Source: Brachionus plicatilis (lineage: Eukaryota > Rotifera > Eurotatoria > Ploima > Brachionidae). From it: a stretch of 64,000 nucleotides of DNA. Positions 23,273 through 33,676 of the stretch are shown here, in pieces. A model generated the notes under the pieces. That model had not been told where the DNA came from. It saw nothing but the letters and a program-made list of their open reading frames with translations, and searched no databases. Numbering within the stretch: the stretch's first letter is position 1; every line of letters begins with the position of its first letter. Where the stretch lies: NCBI GenBank assembly GCA_010279815.1, contig QEOQ01000487.1, positions 411,658-475,657 on the forward strand. The letters are read 5' to 3'. The position numbers were made by a program, and so were the translations under genes.

Positions 23273-23386
23273 TTGGCCCTCTTGGTCGCTCAAGTGAGAG
23301 TAGAGAATCTTTTCGGACAGAGTCAAAGGACGGTTCAGTCGGTACTTGACCACGCTGAGAGTGGCGAGGGGGCATGTCGTTTTTGA
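23273..23386 (-). pseudogene. Orphan aconitase exon fragment
   Basis: On the reverse strand the frame reads SVVKYRLNRPLTLSEKILYS followed by HLSDQEGQ and then a consensus GTAAGT donor. RLNRPLTLSEKI-Y-HL is the signature near the N-terminus of mitochondrial aconitase (aconitate hydratase, TCA cycle). No other aconitase exon is recognisable within several kilobases on either side, although the enzyme needs about 780 residues. The 5' border is uncertain (CTACAG at about 23392). The segment is strikingly GC-rich for this locus. Most likely a translocated exon or gene relic. Confidence 0.6.
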
Positions 23387-23796
23387 AATACTCACTGTAG
23401 CTTAAAATAACTAAAGAAAAAATTTTTATTTTAAATAAAAATTAAAAAATGACAGAAAAATCAAAGTTTGATTTTTAAAATTTTGTCGAAGAAGTTTTTT
23501 ATGGAAGTTTTATTCTCTTCTGTTAAAAAAAAATGTGAAAAAACTCAAATTATTTGTGAGCATTTTTAATACCTATCATAGTCGCAGTAGTAGTTAAGTG
23601 AAAGTTTAATAAATAATTTTTTATGATTTTTGAGCCTCATCAGCGTTTTGTTCACATAACAGAAAGCTCTAATTTTCATAAATTTCCTAACGGTAAACTT
23701 ACTTAAAAATTTTAAGCATCAAAAATAATTTTTAAAAAAATTTAATTTATTAAATCATTTATTTACAAATTTGGAAAATCAATTACAAAAATATTT
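23387..23796. other. Spacer between aconitase relic and MCM8 3' end
   Basis: No open frame of coding quality. It must hold the MCM8 3' untranslated region on the reverse strand; a TTTATT at 23758 is a candidate AATAAA signal there. Confidence 0.4.
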
Positions 23797-26700
23797 CTAG
23801 AAATTAGCTGCACATAATTTGAAAACATTTGAGCTTTTTTTCAAAAGATAATTCTGATTGTTCAACAATTCGATTAACTGATTGACACTGTGTACACCTT
23901 TGATTTTTAAATTTGATTTCTTGAAAAAAAAAAATCTTAAAAAAAAATAAAAAGAAAAAAAATTTAATACTTCATAAATATCTTTTATTAGATCAAATGT
24001 AAACTCCTCACTTTTTTGTTGACTAGAAACTTTTTGAAGCAAGCTCACAAATTGTTTGATCATCGAGCTTTTACTTGAGCCAGAACCATTTAGAGAACGA
24101 GTGAAATCCAAAATTCCGTTCTCATCCTCATAATAGTCAATCATGCTTGCTTTCATAATTTCGATTACTTCAAGGGCATCATCTCTGGAGCATTCGCTCC
24201 TTAGCTCCATTTTGGCTCTTGCTTGGGTCAATCGAGTCAATGATTCCAGTTGCCGCATTGTTATCGGATTACATCCATTGCTTCTTTGGTTTGTCTGTCT
24301 TAAATGGATATAAAATGATCTCATCTCCTCAGCTGCCTCTGTACCAATAATTGGCTCACAAGTTCGTTTGGCAAACATTATATACTTTGATGATTAATTT
24401 TACAAGAATAAATATAATTTTAATTTTAGCTGAAAAAAAATAAAACTTTTCTTAAAATTTTGTGAGGAATTGGATCAATGTCTTCATTTGGTAATAATTT
24501 TAAACCTTGAGCAAGAGCTCCGGCTCCATTATCAACAATAGAAGTATTGGTCATATTTAACCGGATTGATCTGCTATTGTCTAATCTTTGCTTGCTTTTC
24601 AAATTTAAAATTTAAAAAATTTTAGAATGAAATTTTCTAAAATCTTTACTCATTTGTATTCGCATGAAGAGACATTATGTGACTCGATACCATTTTGTCA
24701 AAATCTTCATTTGGCCTGTCTAATAGAATAAAAAGCAAGTCAAATCTTGAAAGTAAAGGTCCGCTAATTCTAGAAAAAATTATTTAAAAAATAAATTAAA
24801 GGGGATTTATCAAATTTTGTTTATTTTTTTTATATGATCAGTATTTTTATTAAATGATTAGTACATAAAAATAAAAATGAATAGTAAATAAAAATAAACG
24901 ATTAGTAAATTACAGATAAAACACCAGTAAAAAATAAATAAATGATCGGTAACAATAATTTTTATTTTATTTTATTTATTTATAATTTTTATGCAAGCAT
25001 AAAATAGAAAAGAAAAAAAATAATTTTCAAAATATATGTTTTTTTTATTTTTTTTTCAAACTGAATTAGAAAAGCATGAAAAAATCAGTTATCTAATATT
25101 TTAAGTCATAGCCATTGTTGTAATTTAAATTTTTTTAATTTTATTTCTTAATTTAATTTTTGATTTTTATTTATAATTTTTTTTGTTAAATTCTTATTGT
25201 ATTTATATCAATTACTTTTGACACTAAAAATTTGTTAATTCAACTGATAACTATTTCTGTCCTTAAAATCAAAGGCTTTTTCTTTATTAAAATTTATCTT
25301 TTTAATTTTTTAAATCAATCATTTTTTTCTATTTTTTATTAACAATAACGAAACCAAAATGTCTTTTTTAGCATTTCTTTGATTTTTAGGAATAAAATTA
25401 TGTATCATAGATTAAATTTTTATTATGTCTCTATCAGAGTTGTTTAAAAGTGCCAAATTAAAGTTCGGACTTAGACTTTCTAAATAAGAATAAATTAAAG
25501 ACTTTGGCTCAAACTTTTGAAAAAGTCAAGTCCAAGTCCGGACTTGACTTGAGACTTATGACTTTAAACAACTATGGTCTCTATTTTAATGATTAAAACA
25601 TGAAACCAGCATAGCATTTATTTGATTATTACCAATATTAAATAATAAAATTATTTACTGTTAAAAAATTATTTTTACTAAGCAACCGTAATTAATATGC
25701 TGATCATTTCAATAAAAAACTGAACAATTAAATAAAAAAATATTGATAATTTAAATAGCAGCTTAAATTAAATAAAAAATTAAATTTTTATACTTTAAAT
25801 TCTCAGCAACAGTCTTCGACTTTTCATAGTGTCCACCACAAGGATTGGCAGCTGCAAGTACTGTAGTCTTGCATGGCAGACTGCAAACTATTCCACCTTT
25901 GGCAATCGAGATACATTGTTGTTCCATGGCTTCCAATAAAGTTTGTTGCTGACTTCCCATTTTGTCAAATTCATCAATACAACAGCAGCCATTGTGAGCA
26001 CAAATCAAGGCACCAGCCTCCAAGGCAAAGTCATCGCCACCATCTTTTGATAATGATACTGTGAGACCAGCAGCTGTTGTCGAATTTCCGCATACATATA
26101 CTCCTCTGGGTGATACATTCGCACATGCTCTTAGAAGTTGACTTTTTCCCAAACCAGGATCACCTACAACTAAAATATGCGGATCACACCTGACAGCCAC
26201 TTCTGTTTTATGCAGTTTTTTTGAGCCACCAAATAGACCGAGCAACAAACCAGCTTTGACCAACTCATGTCCATAAATGGTCGGACACAATGAATGAACA
26301 ATGGTCCTTTAAATTTAAATTGTTAACTGAAATATACTTGAATAATCTTGTAGTTTTCTTAGCATTTATCTTTAAAAGCAGAATTTTTTTTTCATCAATA
26401 AATATTTAAATTTTTAAAAAAACTATTTTCATTTGTAAAATATGAATAAATAAAATAATTCTTTCATTACTTAATAAATAATTAATAAAAGATCACTTTT
26501 AAAATAAACAATAAACTTAAGTAACAAAATTTTCAAAAAAAATTTTCGAATTTTGAAGATGAAGTTTAAAAAAAAATTTAAAAAAAAGCTAAAAAACTTT
26601 CTGAATGCTAAAGAATGATCTTCAAAAAATAAAGTTATTTCATAATAATTCTTAAAATATTATTTATTTATTTAAATTAAACCAAGAATTTTGTATGTGC

Positions 26701-29140
26701 TTTTCGAATGCCAACCGAATCGAGTCTCCAGATTTTCTTTTTTTTTATTTCCGAGGTATTGTGAATTTCAAATACAAATTGAACAAAAATTCTTCATTTT
26801 TTGATAAATAAAAATTTAAGTTAATAAAAAATACTAGAAAAAATACTGCAACATAGTGCAACATACTTTGTTGCACCTTTGTAATCTAAAATGAAATTTT
26901 TATTTTATTTTTTTATAATAAATCAAACCAATAATCAATTCAATTCTTATTGATGTTTTATTTTTTGTTTTTTTTACATCAGAAAAATTATTTTAGACAA
27001 AAAAGGTCCAACAAAGTATGTTGCACTATGTCGCAGATTTTTTCTAATACTTTTTACTAACTTTAATTTTTATTTATCAAAAAATGAAGAATTTTTGTTC
27101 AATTTGTATTTGAAATTCACAATGCCTATTTCCGAGAGAGTAGAAAAAATTAATAAAGCTTCGTCCGAGATAACTAAGAGGAGAAGAGAAGGAAAAGTCT
27201 GGTTCTTTAGAGGGCAAAATATACCTGAACAAGAAATTAACTATTAAGAAAAAATATAAATATGTAATCTGATTTTGATCAGAAAAAATGCTTTTTGATG
27301 AAAAATTAAAAAGGAAAAGTAAAATGCAGGAAAAGCATCCTCATTTAATTATGCTATAAAACTTTTATAAATCCATTAAATTTTTTTTCTTTACCTAAAA
27401 ACATTTTTTTCACTTTTAATAGCTTTAAAACTTTCCAAGTCATTTAGTGTAAACTCCATATCTTTGATATTTTTTGTTGTTTCGGCTTCCGAAGATGTAT
27501 TACCTTGAATTGATGTCACACTAATATAAATGACAAAAGTACACTTTTCTTTATTCGAGCGTCCAGCACCGACTGTCTCCAAATTAAGTGCTTTGATAAT
27601 TCCATTAACTGTGATCAAATCACCTGGCATACAAACACCGGTCAAATCTTCATATAATTCGCATTCTATTGTTCGCGGAACTCGACCACTTTCAGCATCC
27701 TTTGGATCCAGGATTACTTCTTGGAGCCTTATTTTAAATAAATAAAATTTTTGTTCAAAACTTAAAAAATTTTATCAAAATTGTTCTACTTCATTGTTTG
27801 CCATTCGACAACTTTGGTCATCAGATTTTTGTACAATGGAGCAAAATTTTTTGAATTACAAGATTTGTTCGCACACCGAGTTGGGTATTTGTACTTACCG
27901 TCAACCATAGCCATTTGCTGATTAAAAAAATAGAAAAAAAAATAAAAAATATTTAAAATTTTTGTCTCACAAATGTAGAAGAGCATTTATTGCATTCGAA
28001 GGCCAGTCTTTTTACAAATGGTTTTGCATTACTGACCCTTACCACTGTGCCCACAATGCTTACAAATTTTTCAAACATATTTGATTTTAAATTTTTTATT
28101 TTTGTTCTTGGGTGAAAATTTAAAATTCGCGCCTTAATTGTCGGTATTTCATTTGTGGTCTCAAAAGAAGCCAATTCTTTCTGATAATCAATATCTATAA
28201 TTGACTCATTTACACTAGACATGGTCGATGAGGACATTTTTTCAGATCGAAATTTTTCATACAAATCAGTAAATCTTTTCAGTATAAAATTATGAATCGC
28301 AAGACCAAAGCAATTGAGGTAAAATTCCGGTCTGTGTACAAAGTCTTCTTTAAAATTCGGAATTTTGGAAGCTAATACTAAAAAAAATTTTAAAATTGAG
28401 CGAGTTTAAATCTTTTTTTTGTTTAATTACTTTCATTACTGACCAGCTTATTGTAATCAAAATTAAAAAAGCCTTTCTCTTTTATTTTATTCTTTTTTAT
28501 CAATAAATAAATATGACAAAAAGTAGACTTTAAATTTTAAATTTACAATATCGAATTGATCTCTAATATTAAGAACTAGATCGGAGAACCCCAGAATTGT
28601 TTGATGAGTTTCAGAATTATCTTTAAATTCTGGAAAAAATTATTTGAAGAAAAAAATTTTTAAAAGTTGGATGCTCACTTTCTTTTGGAAAATATAAATT
28701 CCACATTGAATAAGGACAGTCCGGGTCTTCTTCGATTAGAAAATTTTCATCATTTTTAACTTAAACAAATCAAATAAATTTCTGAAATAAAAGGCTTTAT
28801 TTAAATATCTTATACCTGTGGAATCAAAAATGATTCCAGTTGTTTCAGACTCGTCATCGTAGTCATTTTGTGTGGAAATGGGAGAATTATTATACAATTT
28901 TTTTGAATTAAAATTTTTATTTTTGTTAAAATTGTTGTAATTTTTTCGACTGCCATAATTATTGTTTCCGTTTGAAGAAGAAGAATTTTCGCCGCCAGGA
29001 TTATCAGCATTTTCTGAATTGGTTGAATTTTTTCTATTTTTATTATTGTACCAATTTTTTTTACCAAACCAAGGTTTCTTATTACCAGAATTAAAATTTT
29101 TGTTTTGATTATTCCAGTTTCTATTCGAATTATTACTCAT
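23797..29140 (-). CDS. MCM8: MCM8, DNA helicase of meiotic/homologous recombination
   Basis: Twelve exons in coding order: 29140-28816, 28759-28679, 28629-28547, 28491-28431, 28377-27971, 27917-27790, 27727-27395, 26306-25794, 24769-24650, 24594-24447, 24384-23971 and 23919-23797. Total 911 aa (human 840). Exon 1 is an Asn/Lys/Gly-rich tail. The OB/zinc region shows [17 protein letters not shown] with C-x2-C then C-x4-C (CANKSC). The AAA+ core has Walker [10 protein letters not shown], Walker B CIDEFDKM and Arg finger [13 protein letters not shown]. The C-terminal winged helix ends [16 protein letters not shown]. The ERTIECEL-like [12 protein letters not shown] and [14 protein letters not shown] identify MCM8 rather than MCM2-7. 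MCM8 pairs with MCM9 (not in this window) in recombination repair. Introns 7 and 8 are about 1 kb; all others are 37-70 nt. Confidence 0.95.
26755..27126. mobile_element. 372-bp MULE-like MITE in MCM8 intron 7, 9-bp target duplication
   Basis: Nearly perfect terminal inverted repeats of about 118 bp run from GGTATTGTGAATTTCAAATA at the left to the complement of GGCATTGTGAATTTCAAATA at the right. The inner ends carry TGCAACATACTTTGTTG. The flanks are the exact 9-bp duplicate TATTTCCGA (26746-26754 and 27127-27135), a complex word, so the boundaries are secure. Long inverted repeats plus a 9-bp duplication are the hallmark of Mutator-like elements. No transposase is encoded. It sits in a 1.1-kb intron where most MCM8 introns are about 50 nt. 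Confidence 0.88.
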
Positions 29141-29528
29141 TTTAAATTTTGAACCGTTTTGAAAAATCAAAGTTAAAATTTAAAAAATTCAAAAGCAAAG
29201 GTTAAATTTATTTTGTCTTTTAATAAAAGTAAGAAAAAAACATCACTTTACTCGGCTTTGATTCTGTACCATTTATTTTAATAACATTTAAAAAAAATTT
29301 AAATTCAGATCACAGAAAAATTTATAGCAAAAATTATTTATTATTTTCTAAAAAAAAAAAAATATTTATTTAATTATATATAAAAAAAATAAGACAATTA
29401 AATATTCACCTATTGTATAACTGCAACAAACCAATGCTTTCTTTATAAAAAAAATATGAATACAAAATTTTTTTTAAGATCAACTCATTTTAAAAATAAA
29501 ATTTGAATTTTTTAAAACAAATTATAAA
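29141..29528. other. Short divergent intergenic region between MCM8 and the Tudor gene
   Basis: These 388 bp separate two genes transcribed away from each other, so both promoters are probably here. The sequence is A/T-rich with no clear TATA or other motif that I can single out. Confidence 0.4.
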
Positions 29529-30416
29529 ATGACCATTAGGAGTTTTTCGGATGATAGTGTTCGCGAAAGAAGCGAAAAAGTAAATTTTTTAGACACCCAA
29601 AGATTTTAAGAGAAATAAACTCATTTTTAGCTAAAATCATTGGAAATGGTTAGCAATGAATTGTATTTGGACTTGATTCCAGAGGATATGAAAACCGAAA
29701 AATTGAATAACATTTACTTTAAAGTTTTTGGAATGGAGACAATGGACATATATTTACAGAGGGATATTTTCAATACCAAATCAATATTGATTAGTGATTT
29801 CAGTTCAAATGGATTTTTCTGGGGACAAAATGAAGATGAAGGAGTAACTAGGAAAAGAAAATTGGATAAAATTTTTAAATTATTTTAAATCAAGTTATCA
29901 AATCAATTTCGTGATTTGTACGACATGCTCAATAAAAAAGAAGAAAATGAACTGAAGCCTTTGGCTGATTTAAAAATAAAATGGTGCATTGCTGAATATT
30001 GCGGAGAATGGTTTAGAGCTTACATAGACAAAGTTTTAGACAATGATAAAGTTCAAGTTTTTTTCTTTGACTATGGCACAACTGCAATTGTTGACTATTC
30101 ATGTACAAGATTGGAAAATAATGACACGGTTTGGGAGCTGCCGCCTTTAGCAATGCCATTCGTACTAAAGGGTAATTGATACAAATAAAAAACTTAAATA
30201 ACACTTTAGTATTTAGACATTACTTTGACTAAATTCTCAAAATTCAAAAAAATGCAATACTCAATTTTGCATGTAAAGTCTCTTCAATTAATCGAAGACG
30301 TAATGTTTTTAATTAATTTTCAAATACCAACTAAAATTTTTGCTTTAAAACAGAGTTTCATTTTTCAAGTCGAATTGATGGACTCAAAAGGAACTCCACT
30401 CATGGAATTGTTGTAA
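29529..30416 (+). CDS. Tudor-domain protein (TDRD-like)
   Basis: Four exons, 29529-29579, 29631-29843, 29895-30171 and 30217-30416 (phases 0, 0, 1), encode 246 aa. Residues about 105-165 are a Tudor domain: KWCIAEYCGEWFRAYI, then KVQVFFFDYGTTAIV and a YSCTRL strand, followed by ELPPLAMPFVL as in extended Tudor folds of germline TDRD proteins. The aromatic cage is mostly present (W, Y/F, F-D-Y-G). Such domains bind symmetrically dimethylated arginines of Piwi proteins. The flanking regions are not recognised, so the precise orthologue is open. It is divergent to MCM8, 388 bp away. Confidence 0.8.
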
Positions 30417-31473
30417 AAATCAATTTTCTATTTTTTTTAGTAAAAAATTCGACATCAACCAAAACTTTTTTCCATTTATGATTGTAAATTTGTTAAAAAT
30501 AAACAATGTTTCGCAATTTTTTTTTCAATTAAAATTTTATCACTATTTCTAGGAGTCCAGTTTGTATTTGTATGTTCCAAGCCTAAAAATAGTTGCATAA
30601 AATAGATTTTTTTTTAATGAATTTAAATAAAATGAATTACTGATCTAGAAAAATTTACTTGAAAATAAAATAAAAATCACATTAAAATATATTTTTTAAG
30701 TCTTTTCATTTTATTCTTGAAAAGTAATCCTTGAAATTCTGTTATGGATGTTATTGTAAAAATCTAAAAAAATGTTTAATTTTTAAAATCACCAAAATCA
30801 TAAAATAAATAATGTATAAATACTTATTTTAAGAATAAATCAATAAAAAATGAAATTAAATCCTCAAAAGCCATTTTAAATATAATCATTTTATTCTTTA
30901 ATTATTTTTATTAATTTGCTGCTTTTGAGGTGTTTTTTTTTCTTTTTCGAAAGAAAACATTAAATATTCTTAATATTGGAAAAAAGCTTCATAAAGCCAT
31001 ATGTAAGTGATAGGATTTTCACTTTGATCAAGCTTAATCAATCTTTTTTATGACTACTTTTAATTAGACAATACTTTATAATTCGGCAACAAAAATAATG
31101 TGCTTGTGGTTTTGAATTTGGATTAGTCTTGGCTTCCATGATTTTTCTAATTTTCATTCACTGTTCCATGTTTAATTTTTCCAATATTAGTCAAAATTGT
31201 CTCTACTGCTTCATAAAAATCAAACTTGGAATCAAATTATTTAGGATCATTATTTGATTTCAAATTAAGCAAAATTTTAAATTTAAAAATTAATAATATA
31301 TTTATATATATTATTATAAAAAAGCAAAAATAAAAATTCTAAAATAAATTTTATTTTAATTTTTTTTCCAAAATTTTCTAAAAAGTATCTCTAATAGTCA
31401 TTTTAATAAAAGTTTAAAGGCAAATAAAGTTTTTATTTAAAAATTCTCAAATCGATAAAAAGAATTTTCGGCT
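30417..31473. other. Intergenic spacer, no gene seen
   Basis: AT-rich sequence holding the 3' end of the Tudor gene on the + strand and the 3' end of the Gly/Trp-rich peptide gene on the - strand. No coding exon supported. Confidence 0.45.
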
Positions 31474-31683
31474 TTAACAGGCCCATTTTCCACCACACGC
31501 GCCAACTCTACCACCCCATCCAGCGCCCCATTTTCCCCAGCCTCCACGACCCCATCCCAATCCACCTCGGCCCCATCCACCATTCCAAAGACCTGCGCCA
31601 CCACCACCCCAGGCCTGGGTCATAGCTCCACAGAGCATTCCAATTATTGCTAATAGTAAAAACGATGGAAGATTCAGTTTCAT
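31474..31683 (-). CDS. Secreted Gly/Trp-rich small peptide precursor
   Basis: A single-exon 69-aa precursor. Residues 1-24 (MKLNLPSFLLLAIIGMLCGA, then MTQA) form a strong signal peptide with a likely cleavage after TQA. The remaining 45 residues are almost only Gly, Trp, Arg, Lys and Ala (repeats of WGRGG, WGKWGAGW) and end with two Cys (ACGGKWAC). Such composition is seen in glycine-rich antimicrobial peptides and in structural or cuticle proteins; I cannot choose between them. The coding stretch is an island of high GC in AT-rich DNA. A CTATTTAAG box lies about 40-48 nt upstream of the ATG. Confidence 0.7.
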   Translation of the reverse strand: MKLNLPSFLLLAIIGMLCGAMTQAWGGGGAGLWNGGWGRGGLGWGRGGWGKWGAGWGGRVGACGGKWAC

Positions 31684-33676
31684 TTTTTATAATTTCTATA
31701 GAAAAACCATTTTTTTCCATGCTTAAATAGTCAGATAGCTATTCCAAATGAAGAAAAAAGATATGTCGTAATTTGGTATATTCGGAATTGGAGATATTTA
31801 AAATTAGGGATTTTTTATTTTTATCTTTATTGTTTTTAAAAAAGGAACAAAACTTAGTATCGAAATCAAGCTCTTTTTTTAACTTTGAAAAAAATAAATA
31901 ATGTTTAGACAAAATTTCTAAGATTAACAATTTCGTTAACGATTTAATTAAATATTTGGTTTCTATTAGAAATAAAATTTCTGATTAAAATTAGCTAGTG
32001 ATAAAAATAAAAAAATCTAAATTTATGATAATCAAAATTTAGAGTTGACTTTAGAAAAAGTGACAATACTAGTAATATTTTTAGTCATTAAATGAGTTTT
32101 TTTCCCAGCCGAAACAAACTCACTTAAGCTAAATTACAACCAAAAAAATGTAAAAATTTAGGATGTCAAAGTTAGGCAATTGTTTCACAGGGCTATGCTA
32201 ATGTTTTTATTGAAATCTCAATATCCTAAATTTCTTTAATTAAAATATTTAATTTTATCGAGCATTTAATGATGTATCAATTCAAAGAAATTTTATAAAA
32301 TAAACAAAATTAATATAAAATATTTTACATTTGACAGAAAAATAGTCATAAAATTTTTCTTCATAAAAATTGTGTACTAACTTTATAGAAAAATATTTAC
32401 AAACATACATAAAATTTAATAAAAGTTTATCAATTTAAAGTTGCTTTTTGGAACAAATTCTAAATTTATTTGCAAAAATAATAACTAAATTAGATTAGAT
32501 TTTTTAGTATATTTTAGGAAAATTTTTTTTTCAATTTATTATCTATAAAAAATTACGAAAGATTATTATTATGAATAAAAATTCTACGATAGATTTTCAA
32601 TGAATTATTTTTCTTTATTTTTCCATCAAAAATTACATTTAAATTAAAATAATTCTATTTAAAAAAATTCGAAAAATTGAACGTTCACCATGGTTTTACA
32701 AAGGCAAATTTTCTTGGATATTTTTTAAATAAACTTAAGGCCTTAAAAAACTTAAAATAGAAAAAAATCTAATCAATTTACCTTTGGCGGTAAGGATATG
32801 GGTCCGCTAAGCATTTAAAATAGGTTTTAGACATAAAAATATTTATTTTGGTCAAAAATGAAACAAAACGTGATTTTTTTTATTACAATTTTGATCTTTT
32901 TGATAAGTTTTAAGCTCATTAGGTTGAAAAATTACCAAAATATTAAGTGGTCATTTGAAATATGATAAAAAAAGCTTTTGAACGGACCATTCGATCTTTA
33001 AAATTCAAAAAGATTATGCTTCAAATTTTAAAAATTTTACGCAAAAAAATCGAGTTTTAGATTTTTTATAATTATAGTCCCATATCTTTTAGATTTATAT
33101 TTTTAATTTTCTACCAATTCTGTCTAAAAACTTTTAAAAAAATGTAAATCGATTTTTTTAGATTAAAATGTTGAATTTTTTTTTATTAAATAAAGTAAAG
33201 TGAAAGAGCTCCAGTCATATTTTAAAATTAAAGTTACACTTTAAAAAAAATCTAACAAATCTCGACTTTTGTTGATAAATTTAGATTTTTTTCATGAACA
33301 AATATTTTATTTCAAAGACTTGTTGATAATTAAATAAAAAAATAATTTCAAATTAAATTTATTATTTTAAATTAAATTATATCAATAAATGACAAAAAAA
33401 AAATGAAAAGTTTAAAAAAGACAAATTGTAATAAATATAAATTATTTTTTTAGGTGTTTTACTTTTAAAATTTTTTTCAAAACTCATAAATAAATTCGAT
33501 TAAAAAAAAAAAAGAAATTAATCTTTTTCTCTCTATCCCAAATTATCTAAACTCAATTTTTAAACTTAATTTAAATCAATGATAAAAAGGGAAAATTTAA
33601 AATGCTTTTAAGAATGTTTTTAATCGCTCGGTCAATTAAAATTTTACACTAAATGAATATTGTAGCTTGTCTCGGT
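31684..33676. other. Intergenic spacer, no gene seen
   Basis: Nearly 2 kb of A/T-rich DNA, with short ORFs of Asn/Lys/Phe composition only. A slightly more complex stretch at 32770-33170 has no recognisable coding or RNA character. The ERM 3' untranslated region lies at the right end. Confidence 0.45.

Noticed and set aside
25440..25590. AAGTCAAGTC-type inverted words in MCM8 intron 8, also near 35075
   Set aside because: Short, imperfect and simple; possibly repeat debris, but no boundaries or copies could be defined by eye.
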